This document shows, one piece after another, positions 7,799-14,715 of a DNA stretch of 64,000 bases. Source of the stretch: Pectobacterium wasabiae CFBP 3304 (GTDB lineage: Bacteria > Pseudomonadota > Gammaproteobacteria > Enterobacterales > Enterobacteriaceae); assembly GCF_001742185.1 (NCBI RefSeq), contig NZ_CP015750.1, positions 2,976,001 to 3,040,000 on the forward strand, written 5' to 3'. Position 1 is the stretch's first letter; the number at the start of each line of letters is the position of its first letter. Below the pieces are notes generated by a model that had not been told where the DNA came from, did not search any database, and saw only the letters and a program-made list of their open reading frames with translations. The position numbers were made by a program, and so were the translations under genes.

Positions 7799-7858
7799 TT
7801 AACAGGTGGAAGGCTCGCTATGCGAACCTTCCACCTTTGTTTAGTGTGTTAGGTCGTT
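7799..7858. repeat. Hairpin repeat module, copy 2
   Basis: TTAACAGGTGGAAGGCTCGC, loop, then CCTTCCACCTTT and TTAGTGTGT, parallel to copy 1 at 7415-7470. A second hairpin (AAGTG...CACTT with an inner CCAGCAAGCTGG) follows at about 7868-7903, matching in position the GGAGC hairpin after copy 1. Confidence 0.6.
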
Positions 7859-7933
7859 TCGCGCCGTAAAGTGTTCGCTACGCCCCAGCAAGCTGGGCAC
7901 TTGACTGCACTACTCTCCCAAAAAAAAGCCAAT

Positions 7934-8119
7934 TTAAGGCCAATTTAATAAAATAGATGGGTAAAATTTTGAAATAAGCATTATTAATATTAAAACCACA
8001 CTTACAGCATTAATTAATAAAAAATAATCGCTTTTAAATATTGCCGCTAATGCAACACCGCCGCCAATAACAAGTAAAAAAAAACCGAACCATCCAGATT
8101 CAAGAAATATACTAATCAT
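7934..8119 (-). CDS. Small membrane protein (61 aa)
   Basis: No known family recognised. Two hydrophobic segments (about residues 9-28 and 33-53) fill most of the protein. The start at 8119 (MISIFLESG) has AGAG close upstream and overlaps the stop of the preceding mobilization gene by 8 bp; an in-frame ATG at 8134 would give 66 residues. It is the last gene of a minus-strand run of four (8905 to 7934). A role in mobilization or exclusion is a guess from position only. Confidence 0.55.
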   Translation of the reverse strand: MISIFLESGWFGFFLLVIGGGVALAAIFKSDYFLLINAVSVVLILIMLISKFYPSILLNWP

Positions 8120-8417
8120 TTTTTTCTCTTGCATTAACTTTTGCTATTTTTTTTACTTTTCGTTCGCTAATTTCTTTATCACCCCACTTCAAAATATCAC
8201 TTCTGAATTTATCATTTTTGTAATTAAAAATTGATAATAAGCTAATTACCTTATGCAAATTATCTATGCCTGGAATGTCATATTTTAATATTTCTGCGGT
8301 TATTAGACGCATGTCTTTTAATTTTTTTTCTTTCTCTATCTTTTTTTGCTCACTTTCTATTTTCGCCAATTCTATTTTTAACCTTTCTTTCTTTTGCTGC
8401 AAACTTAACTTTGCCAT
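8112..8417 (-). CDS. Mobilization accessory protein, TraD/MobC-like
   Basis: About 101 residues. The start at 8417 (MAKLSLQQKKERL) is chosen because GGAG lies 9 nt upstream; other ATGs further up lack this. Residues 3-35 are a Lys/Glu-rich coiled coil (KKERLKIELAKIESEQKKIE), followed by a short DMRLITAEILKYD segment. This pattern matches the small TraD/MobC proteins encoded beside MOBQ relaxases, which help relaxosome assembly. The assignment rests on this pattern and on the relaxase 800 bp away; similarity is weak. Confidence 0.5.
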   Translation of the reverse strand: MAKLSLQQKKERLKIELAKIESEQKKIEKEKKLKDMRLITAEILKYDIPGIDNLHKVISLLSIFNYKNDKFRSDILKWGDKEISERKVKKIAKVNAREKND

Positions 8418-8504
8418 AATAATCATTCTCCAATATTTTATAATTTTCAACTTCTTCTATTTCTTTTTCTTTTTTAAATAAAAAACGAATAAACTTAATT
8501 ATTT

Positions 8505-8720
8505 TCATCCTTTTTTTAATCTCACTTTGTTTTCTATGTTTACAAAAAAAACATTTTGAACCTGCATTAAATATTCATTGCCAAATTCTTCATACTTCTT
8601 TTTATCCACACAAAAATAAGCTGTATAAGGTTCGTTGTAAAAATCTTTTAATTCAAGCCTCAATCGTTCATTTAATATATATTTTGTTTTTCTATACTGA
8701 GTTTTTGTTTTAAAAAACAC
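8505..8720 (-). CDS. Hypothetical protein (71 aa, GTG start)
   Basis: A basic 71-residue protein of unknown function, rich in Tyr, Phe and Lys. The start is a GTG at 8720 with AAAGG about 9 nt upstream. It overlaps the end of the upstream gene (8672-8905) by 49 bp, which is long for a true overlap, so the real start may be further downstream. No motif recognised. It belongs to the minus-strand run between the two hairpin modules and the oriT region. Confidence 0.4.
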   Translation of the reverse strand: MFFKTKTQYRKTKYILNERLRLELKDFYNEPYTAYFCVDKKKYEEFGNEYLMQVQNVFFVNIENKVRLKKG

Positions 8721-8905
8721 TTAAAATAACCTTTAAATATATTTAACTCTACATCAGATGGTTCTGTTTTTATTTTTCCATCGTCGTTTGAAAATATACA
8801 ATAATTATTTTCTTTCAGGTATGAGGTGTAAAAATTAAATATACTATTAGCAGTAACATCCAATGCATCGAAATCTTGCGCGAGAGCGTTTGTTTTTATA
8901 TTCAT
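8672..8905 (-). CDS. Hypothetical protein (77 aa)
   Basis: First gene of the minus-strand run. The ATG at 8905 has AAGGA 8 nt upstream, and the promoter-operator block shared with the small ORF at 7631 lies just before it. The protein is acidic in the middle (SNDDGKIKTEPSDVELN) and has no recognised domain. The shared GTATACCC operator and the neighbouring relaxase suggest that it is part of the transfer or maintenance program of the element. Function unknown. Confidence 0.5.
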   Translation of the reverse strand: MNIKTNALAQDFDALDVTANSIFNFYTSYLKENNYCIFSNDDGKIKTEPSDVELNIFKGYFKCFLKQKLSIEKQNIY

Positions 8906-8912
8906 TTTATTT

Positions 8913-8965
8913 TCCTTTTTTTATTGGGTATACACGTTAATTAGGTTATTTATTTATATTGTCAA
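8913..8965 (-). promoter_or_regulatory. Promoter-operator of the minus-strand mobilization run
   Basis: TTGACA (8960-8965, minus strand), TAATTA as candidate -10 after 16 bp, then 26 nt from TTGACA the GTATACCC block (8913-8933), identical over 21 bp to the block at 7602-7622. Confidence 0.5.
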
Positions 8966-9049
8966 TGCTGGTATTTACTTTTATTTTTTTTTGGTTATTT
9001 GCTTTTATATAAATGTTTTATTTTTTTGCTGTGCGTTAGTAAAACTACA

Positions 9050-9225
9050 AATGCCCACTTATACATTGCCCTTCGGTCAATGTGTGGTCTCCTGCCGAGG
9101 GCTAGGCTACCGCCCTATCGCCGCTTAAGCGGCAATATGTAAGCCTGGCTCCGCGAATCTGGCGCAACGCTGGAGAGGCTTACAGCAAACAAAACACCGA
9201 GCACACTAACGCCGAGAGGGGAGGG
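9050..9225. other. Candidate origin of transfer (oriT)
   Basis: This GC-richer stretch just upstream of the relaxase gene has three nested palindromes: ACATTG/CAATGT near 9063-9082, GCCGCTTAAGCGGC (9120-9133), and TGTAAGCCT (9138-9146) with AGGCTTACA (9176-9184). Inverted repeats beside the relaxase start are the normal place for oriT in MOBQ plasmids. TCTCCTGCC near 9088 loosely resembles RP4/Ti-type nic cores. The nic site is not certain. Confidence 0.45.
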
Positions 9226-9231
9226 CACACG

Positions 9232-10059
9232 ATGGCCATTTTTCATTTAAGTTTTAAAATATTAAAAAGAAGCGAAGGAAAAAGTTCTTTATATCTTGCA
9301 GCTTATAACTCCAGAACGAGATTAAAAGACGAAAGAACAGGTTTGATTTTTAATTACGAAAAGAAAAAAGAAGACTTAATGCATAGTGATATTTTATTAC
9401 CACCCAATGCACCCGAAAGCTTTAAAAATAGATCCGTTTTATTTAATGCCATTGAGTCCATTGAGGCGCGAAGGGATTCGCAGCTCGTCAGATATTTTAT
9501 CGTAGCCTTGCCCAGAGAATTAACATTAACCCAAAATAAAGAATTAATTACAAACTACATAAATAAAAACTTTATTAAAAAAGGCATGTGCGCCGATTTA
9601 GCCATACATAACGATAAAGATAATAACAACCCACACGCACACGTTATGTTAACAATGCGTGAAGTAAACGAAGCTGGTTTTTTACCTACAAAAAATAGAG
9701 ACTGGAACGACAAAAAAAACGTAGAAATATGGCGCAGAAGCTGGTCTGTTTTAGTTAACAAAAAACTTAGGGAAAATAACAAAAATGAATATGTTAGCAA
9801 TTTGTCTTTTTTGAGACAAAAAGAGTTACTAATTAATAAAGAAAAAGAGAATTTGGAAAATGGAGAAATTGATAAAGCAGAAAAATACATTAATACATAC
9901 ATACACAATAAAAACAAAACAGCAAAAAAAAGGATTTCCCGTAAAAAATTTATCGGCAATAAAAAATTAAAAACCTACGCTGATTCAGCGGATGGTAAAT
10001 ATATTATGACTAAATACAAAAGGGAGGTAAAAAACAAACCAGCAAAGAGAGTAAATTAA
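9232..10059 (+). CDS. mobA: MOBQ-type relaxase MobA
   Basis: A 275-residue MobA/MobL-family relaxase, which nicks oriT and leads the strand into the recipient. It starts MAIFHLSFK like RSF1010 MobA. Motif I holds Tyr25 (SLYLAAYNSR), the probable catalytic tyrosine, and motif III is the metal-binding HNDKDNNNPHAH at residues 125-136. The C-terminal third (residues 185-275) is highly basic and lacks a primase domain, so this is a minimal relaxase. A GGGGAGG ribosome-binding site precedes the ATG. The element carries no type IV secretion genes, so transfer would need a helper conjugative element. Confidence 0.85.
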   Translation: MAIFHLSFKILKRSEGKSSLYLAAYNSRTRLKDERTGLIFNYEKKKEDLMHSDILLPPNAPESFKNRSVLFNAIESIEARRDSQLVRYFIVALPRELTLTQNKELITNYINKNFIKKGMCADLAIHNDKDNNNPHAHVMLTMREVNEAGFLPTKNRDWNDKKNVEIWRRSWSVLVNKKLRENNKNEYVSNLSFLRQKELLINKEKENLENGEIDKAEKYINTYIHNKNKTAKKRISRKKFIGNKKLKTYADSADGKYIMTKYKREVKNKPAKRVN

Positions 10060-10061
10060 AG

Positions 10062-10286
10062 TTGCTTTTTAATAGCTTATTAATTAAGTTTAATAACGCA
10101 GTAAAAACAAAAAAACAAGAAACACCAAAAAAAATATCTGAGGACGATTTTTTAAAGAAAATGAAACCAGATGAGTATATTGAAAACGTAAAAAAAGAGG
10201 ATTTAAATTATGCAAAAAATATTATTTGGAACGACGAGAGAAGGGTTAGAAATAACAACATACCAAACAACAAATTTAGAATTTGA
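10062..10286 (+). CDS. Hypothetical protein downstream of mobA (TTG start)
   Basis: A Lys/Asn-rich 74-residue protein starting at a TTG just past the mobA stop. No ATG fits better and a GGGAGG-type site lies about 35 nt upstream inside mobA, so translation would depend on coupling to mobA. It could equally be a degraded 3' extension of a once longer relaxase, since many MobA proteins are longer. It overlaps the next gene by 77 bp. Low confidence that it is a separate gene. Confidence 0.3.
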   Translation: MLFNSLLIKFNNAVKTKKQETPKKISEDDFLKKMKPDEYIENVKKEDLNYAKNIIWNDERRVRNNNIPNNKFRI

Positions 10287-10587
10287 TTATTTAAATAAAA
10301 AATATAGAATTGAGATATATATAAAACAAAGAAATGATGCAGAAAAAATAAAAGAGGCATTGAAAGAGGGTAAGGTTTTTACGCCAGAAAAAAAAGAAGT
10401 GATATACAAAATAAAAAATATAGAGTTAGTAGTTAAATCACCATTTTCTAAAATTAAAACTTCCGCCGACAGAGAAAGTGTTTTTAATTTCGACGGTGTA
10501 AATTATAGTGCCATTATTTGCGCTTTTAGCGTCGAAGAAGAATTAAAAAGGCTAAAAGAAATAGAAAAAGAAAATGAAGATTGGTAA
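10210..10587 (+). CDS. Hypothetical protein (125 aa)
   Basis: Unrecognised protein of mixed charge. Residues 1-60 look like beta strands (LEITTYQTTNLEFDYLNKKYRIEIYI), and the C-terminus is a short Glu/Lys helix (EEELKRLKEIEKENED). The ATG has AGAGGA 8-9 nt upstream. It is the last gene of the relaxase operon and is followed directly by a terminator hairpin. A mobilization or regulatory role is inferred only from operon position. Confidence 0.6.
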   Translation: MQKILFGTTREGLEITTYQTTNLEFDYLNKKYRIEIYIKQRNDAEKIKEALKEGKVFTPEKKEVIYKIKNIELVVKSPFSKIKTSADRESVFNFDGVNYSAIICAFSVEEELKRLKEIEKENEDW

Positions 10588-10594
10588 TAAAAAA

Positions 10595-10621
10595 GGTGGT
10601 GTACGTAAAATATACACCACC
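10595..10621 (+). terminator. Terminator of the relaxase operon
   Basis: GGTGGTGTA (10595-10603) pairs with TACACCACC (10613-10621), with A-rich sequence on the left and GTTAAAAATT on the right. It ends the plus-strand mobA run and could also serve the convergent gene at 10645. Confidence 0.65.
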
Positions 10622-10644
10622 GTTAAAAATTAACGATGAAAATT

Positions 10645-10953
10645 TTATCGGTACCAAACTACTTTATTTATTTTAAATAACGCCCTTATTATTGCAGGGA
10701 GAAACATTACGAAAAAGAAAACAACAAAACCTACAATAAAACCAACAAGCGCAAATGTTTGTATACCTATGTACATTCCACAAGCAAAGCCCACAATAAG
10801 GCCGAACATACCAGTAAGACCTAAGGTTGGTTTTATTTTTTCTAGGGCCCTTTTAAAATGGCCTTGAAATGTAGTTTCTTTTTCGGCATTACAGTTGGGG
10901 CACACGGTAGCATCATCATTGACAACGCTTTTGCAAAATGGGCAGATTGTCAT
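10645..10953 (-). CDS. Zinc-ribbon membrane protein
   Basis: A 102-residue protein; the start at 10953 is supported by AGAGGAT 5 nt upstream, while the open frame extends to 10986 without one. Residues 1-25 are a zinc ribbon with two CxxC knuckles (CPFCKS and CPNCNA). Two long hydrophobic segments follow (about residues 43-65 and 67-88), ending in a basic tail. Proteins of this plan are common, poorly understood membrane accessory proteins. It shares strand and region with the lipoprotein and the J-domain protein and may form a cargo unit with them. Confidence 0.75.
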   Translation of the reverse strand: MTICPFCKSVVNDDATVCPNCNAEKETTFQGHFKRALEKIKPTLGLTGMFGLIVGFACGMYIGIQTFALVGFIVGFVVFFFVMFLPAIIRALFKINKVVWYR

Positions 10954-11013
10954 AATATCCTCTTTCTTAAAATCACATAAAATCAATTTGGGATAAAGTT
11001 ATAATTATATCTT

Positions 11014-11532
11014 CTACTTGCTTACAATCTGAGCTGGCGATAATGATATTTGGTTACTCGCTAAACCAACATTATCAATTCCTATGATCCCTTTAACTGT
11101 AATCATATTACCAACATTGTATTTTTTTAGAGCATCATGTTTAACAAATACACCTGCCTTACATTCGCTATATCCACTGGAGATAATTCCAGAGTCAAAA
11201 ATAAAAACAGCTTCTGTGCCTTTAAAATTTGGATCTCCACCAAATAGTGGTCCGGATTCAGCTACGTTAATTATTTTTTCTGTAAGTTCAACATATTTAC
11301 CATTCCATTTTTCTTCGGCCATATATTGGTTCTTTTTAAAATCCAAACAAATTATTTTTAAGGATGTTTTGGTAAGGGATTTTTCATCTAATTCATTTTT
11401 CTTTGAATTAGCAATGTTTGATATTGAAAGTTTATTTAGTTCGCCTGATAACGAATTATATGAGCTTTGCAGTTGTTGGCAACCCGATAAAATAAAAGAA
11501 GAGAGTAGAAAAAGTCTGGTAATAATTTTCAT
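11014..11532 (-). CDS. Putative lipoprotein with OB-fold tRNA_anti-like domain
   Basis: A 172-residue protein with a lipoprotein signal peptide: basic start MKIITR, hydrophobic core, and lipobox LSGC with Cys18 as the lipidation site. After a polar linker, residues 70-170 contain NGKYVELTEKI...VFVKHDALKKYNVGNMITVKGII. This fits the tRNA_anti-like (OB-fold) domain found in many envelope lipoproteins. It is probably tethered to the outer membrane. Partner or ligand unknown. The stop lies about 60 bp upstream of the zinc-ribbon gene, so the two may be cotranscribed. Confidence 0.7.
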   Translation of the reverse strand: MKIITRLFLLSSFILSGCQQLQSSYNSLSGELNKLSISNIANSKKNELDEKSLTKTSLKIICLDFKKNQYMAEEKWNGKYVELTEKIINVAESGPLFGGDPNFKGTEAVFIFDSGIISSGYSECKAGVFVKHDALKKYNVGNMITVKGIIGIDNVGLASNQISLSPAQIVSK

Positions 11533-12039
11533 ATTAAATACTCCGTAATAACAACGCTAGTCCCCATCATGCAAACCTCCTTTAAGTGAGTCTTACTTTC
11601 CGCGCGAAAGGATAGCATCAAATAGCAACTTCTCAACAAAAATGATCGATAAAAGAGATCAATAAATAATTATTGATAGTTTTTAACGATTAAATTGTGG
11701 TTCATCGATCGGTGTTTTGATTGGTTATCTCGATCGATAAAAAAATAACGATAGTTTCTGGCTATTGTTTTTCCTGTTTTGATCGTTTTAAGCGATATTG
11801 GCATGGCGTTATTTAATTGTTTTGTGTCAGATGATTACGGAGATTGTTTGCTGTATAGATTGGTTTTACACAGTATGCAGGCTTCTCTGGGTAGGAGAAT
11901 TTCTGGTCAGAGGATGGCCAACAGCGAATAGTTGAATGATACAGAACGGCAGCGCACGCTGTTTTTTGGGTGGGGAGATAATGCCTTTGTATTGGTGGGG
12001 GCGCGGAGGAGCCATCCCACCTGCAGTAATTTTAGTATT
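11533..12039. other. 507-bp noncoding stretch with GATCGAT-like repeats and a terminator-like hairpin
   Basis: No protein gene is supported. GATCGATAAA occurs at 11644-11653 and 11732-11741, with related GATCAATAAA (11657-11666) and CATCGATCGG (11703-11712), suggesting an iterated binding site. CAGCG...CGCTG followed by six T (11950-11967) looks like an intrinsic terminator on the plus strand. About 130 nt before it could be a small RNA, with several GGA-bearing segments, but no promoter was pinned down. Confidence 0.35.
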
Positions 12040-12951
12040 TTAAAACTGTGATGCAGGTAATGTTGAAAAATGTGTATTGCCATTAATTACAGGATAAAAA
12101 GTTAACGAATTATCACTATATTCTATTCCTGTTGTGGTTTTTCTTTCAATCATAGTTATTGGTTCAGATATTTGAACGCATCCAGTTTTTATATTTTGAG
12201 TTTTAACTCTATATATTCCTACTGGGATTTTTTCGAGGACGGCATAATTTCCGGCAGGAATAAAAACATCTCGTAAGAATTTTGAAGTGTTTTTATCTTG
12301 TTCAAATGTGAATCTAACATATATGTCTTCATTGTTTCTGGTGTTGTCTAATGTTAGAGATGATAATCCATTGCGTCTATCTTTTTGATTGAAAATAGTT
12401 GGGGTAATAGGCCACTTTCTATTTTTTACAGACGCATTGCATATATTACTGCTGTTAACAAAAGTTTTTTGTTTTGATGGTTCGATAATCTGTGAGTTAT
12501 CGTTTTTATTATTTGTTAAGCTAACAGATGTTTTGAATATACCACTTATTATCGCGTATGCGACAAACCCTATCACACATAAACCAAATCCTAACCTTAA
12601 TAATGAAAATATAGAAAATATAAGATCAATTGTTTTGGTTATGAATGAATTCTTATCATTTTTCACTTTTTGTGTCGGTGTCGATATTTTTGTCTGTGCA
12701 TTTTGTTTTAATGTTGCTTCAGCCCTTTCTCTCCATGTTTCTTTTATAATCCAAGAGTCATGTTCCTTTCTTTTTTGTGGATCACTTAAAATTTCATATG
12801 ACGAGTTAATAATCTGCATTATTCTGGCGGCATCGGGATTATCTTTATTTATATCTGGATGATATTTTTTTGCCAATGAACGATAAGCTGCTTGTATTAC
12901 CTCTATTGGAGCATCTTTTGAAACCTTTAGGTTATCGTAATGTGTTCTCAT
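12040..12951 (-). CDS. Membrane-anchored J-domain protein
   Basis: A 303-residue protein. Residues 4-66 are a J domain with the invariant HPD (KKYHPDINKDNPDA) and the closing helix NSSYEILSDPQKRKEHD. A polar stretch leads to one membrane helix (about residues 113-138), and residues 145-303 form an extracytoplasmic beta-rich domain. The N-terminal J domain would recruit DnaK on the cytoplasmic side. The C-terminal domain (SLTLDNTRNNEDIYVRF...AGNYAVLEKIPVGIYRVKT) resembles no family I can name. It is the gene nearest the integrase, a usual place for cargo of P4-type islands. Confidence 0.75.
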   Translation of the reverse strand: MRTHYDNLKVSKDAPIEVIQAAYRSLAKKYHPDINKDNPDAARIMQIINSSYEILSDPQKRKEHDSWIIKETWRERAEATLKQNAQTKISTPTQKVKNDKNSFITKTIDLIFSIFSLLRLGFGLCVIGFVAYAIISGIFKTSVSLTNNKNDNSQIIEPSKQKTFVNSSNICNASVKNRKWPITPTIFNQKDRRNGLSSLTLDNTRNNEDIYVRFTFEQDKNTSKFLRDVFIPAGNYAVLEKIPVGIYRVKTQNIKTGCVQISEPITMIERKTTTGIEYSDNSLTFYPVINGNTHFSTLPASQF

Positions 12952-12999
12952 TTTTTTTCATCTATTTTTATAAAATGACATGACTTTTTATATCATAAG

Positions 13000-13030
13000 T
13001 TATGTGGTCTTTTCTATCATGACCACATAA
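13000..13030. terminator. Hairpin downstream of integrase, shared loop
   Basis: TTATGTGGTC (13000-13009) pairs perfectly with GACCACATAA (13021-13030). The loop contains TTTTCTATCA (13010-13019), the same ten bases as in the hairpin at 3655-3697. Both lie about 17 bp past the stop of closely related P4-type integrases. Confidence 0.6.
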
Positions 13031-13046
13031 CATCATGAATTTAAGG

Positions 13047-14327
13047 TTATTTATGAGATTCACTCATTGAAAATTCAAAAGGCATGATATGTTTATCCTT
13101 ATTAGCATCCAAATAATCAGCCCACCATTGAAGCATAAGCCTACGTTGCGTAATATGCTTTGCTTTGTGCGTATAAGCTGCACGAACGTTATTTTGTTCT
13201 TTATGACTCATTTGCCTTTCTATGGCGTCTTCTGTCCAGATACCGGACTCAACAAGGCTACTACAAGCCATCGTGCGGAAACCGTGGCCGCATATATCTT
13301 TTTGAGTGTCATAACCCATAAGCCGCAATGCTTTATTAACGGTATTCTCGCTCATAGGTTTACGATAATCATGACAACCGATAAATATCAAACCCTCACC
13401 ATCGCTAATATCATAACTAATCTCTTTTAGCTCTTTCAATATATCAATGGCTTGATGACTCAACGGCACATAATGAGGTATGCGCATTTTAGATCCTCGC
13501 TCAGAAAATCTAACGTTTTCGATCTCGTCTCTTTCTGGCGGGATAATCCATAAAGCATTTTTAAAATCTATTTCAGGCCAACGAGCGAAGCGTAGTTCAC
13601 TCGACCGAATAAAAACTAATAAAGTGAGTTTTAAAGCTAATACAGTGAGCCTACGGCCTTTATACGCATCTATACGACTTAAAAGATCAGGTATCTGCTC
13701 AAGTTCAAGCGCTGGGTAATGCGTTCTTTTAGGTGTGATTAACGTGCCGCCAAGTTCATTAGCGGGATTATGGGTAATCATATCTTCCTGAACGGCATAA
13801 CGCATAATAGCGGTAATACGTTGTTTTAAACGTGAAGCGGTTTCGTGTTGGCCTTTAGCTTCAATTTTACGCAAGGGGAGAAGCAGATCGCGAGTGGTTA
13901 GTTTCGTAATATCTTTTGAACCAAGAGCCGGGAAAAGATGATTGATAAGACTGTTTAGAATCCGTTCGCTATGTTGAGGTATCCACCGCTCACTGACAGA
14001 CATTTTTTTGTGCCAGGCCCGCGCAACAGCTTCAAACGTGAAATCTCCGCACTCCTCAGCTTTTACAGCTTTTTTTTGCTGTAGTGGGTCAACACCGCAA
14101 CCTAACAGTGTTTTCATTTCTATGAGCTTTGTACGAGCTTCTGAGAGCGATATAGAAGGGTAAGTGCCAATTGAGAAGACTTTTTGCTTACCATCATAGC
14201 GATAGGCAACCTGCCAATACTTCGACCCGTTAGGATGCACCAGCAGATATAGCCCCTTTCCATCAGATAGCTTGATCTGCTTGTTGGAAGGCTTGGCGTT
14301 TTTTACAGCAATATCAGTTAAGCGCAT
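13047..14327 (-). CDS. P4-type tyrosine integrase of the tRNA-Phe element
   Basis: A 426-residue integrase, full length for the family. It has a DUF4102 N-terminus (IKLSDGKGLYLLVHPNGSKYW), a core-binding domain at about 95-185, and catalytic motifs LLVFIRSSELRFARW, HGFRTMACSSL and QMSHKEQNNVRAAYTHKA. It starts 184 bp from the intact tRNA-Phe and points into the element, the standard P4 arrangement. It should recombine the tRNA 3' end with the copy at 5135-5157. The upstream repeats and their matches at the far end of the element support this pairing. Confidence 0.92.
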   Translation of the reverse strand: MRLTDIAVKNAKPSNKQIKLSDGKGLYLLVHPNGSKYWQVAYRYDGKQKVFSIGTYPSISLSEARTKLIEMKTLLGCGVDPLQQKKAVKAEECGDFTFEAVARAWHKKMSVSERWIPQHSERILNSLINHLFPALGSKDITKLTTRDLLLPLRKIEAKGQHETASRLKQRITAIMRYAVQEDMITHNPANELGGTLITPKRTHYPALELEQIPDLLSRIDAYKGRRLTVLALKLTLLVFIRSSELRFARWPEIDFKNALWIIPPERDEIENVRFSERGSKMRIPHYVPLSHQAIDILKELKEISYDISDGEGLIFIGCHDYRKPMSENTVNKALRLMGYDTQKDICGHGFRTMACSSLVESGIWTEDAIERQMSHKEQNNVRAAYTHKAKHITQRRLMLQWWADYLDANKDKHIMPFEFSMSESHK

Positions 14328-14348
14328 AGCAAGCCCCCTTGTGCAAAT

Positions 14349-14395
14349 GTTGGTAAAAATCTCATCGAACTGAGTTTACCAACTTTTTTACCAAC
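14349..14395 (-). promoter_or_regulatory. Integrase arm-type/operator repeats
   Basis: TTTACCAAC occurs at 14375-14383 and 14387-14395 (12-bp period) with an inverted copy GTTGGTAAA at 14349-14357. The same unit occurs at the other end of the element (5207-5215, 5221-5229), as expected for recombinase arm sites. The layout matches that of the other two P4-type integrases. Confidence 0.55.
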
Positions 14396-14510
14396 AAAAT
14401 GGGAGCGCTGCCAGTAGATTTTAACGGACAGTAGTAGACAAGCGGAAGGGGGTAACTTGTTGACTTTACAAAGCAAAACGGACGTCAGTAGACGTCCGTT
14501 CCTAAATGAT

Positions 14511-14586
14511 TGGTGCCCGGACTCGGAATCGAACCAAGGACACGAGGATTTTCAATCCTCTGCTCTACCGACTGAGCTATCCGGGC
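14511..14586 (-). tRNA. pheV: tRNA-Phe (GAA)
   Basis: A complete 76-nt cloverleaf with encoded CCA: acceptor GCCCGGA paired with TCCGGGC, D loop, anticodon stem AGGATTGAAAATCCT with GAA, and T arm GGTTCGATTCC. Its position next to speC matches pheV of E. coli. It is the insertion site of the element to its left. Confidence 0.97.
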
Positions 14587-14596
14587 AACGGGGCGC

Positions 14597-14625
14597 ATTA
14601 AACCGTATTGGCCGCGTGGCGTCAA
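14597..14625 (-). promoter_or_regulatory. Promoter of tRNA-Phe
   Basis: On the minus strand TTGACG (14620-14625), a 17-bp spacer and TTTAAT (14597-14602) are followed by a GC-rich discriminator GCGCCCC, typical of stringently controlled stable-RNA genes. Confidence 0.75.
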
Positions 14626-14715
14626 CGGGTTTCTGTCACAAAGCGGAGCGTCTGCGCTATTTTCAGGCAATTGTATTATTTGCTAGCCGATTCCTGGCGA
14701 TCCTTTCAGCACGCT

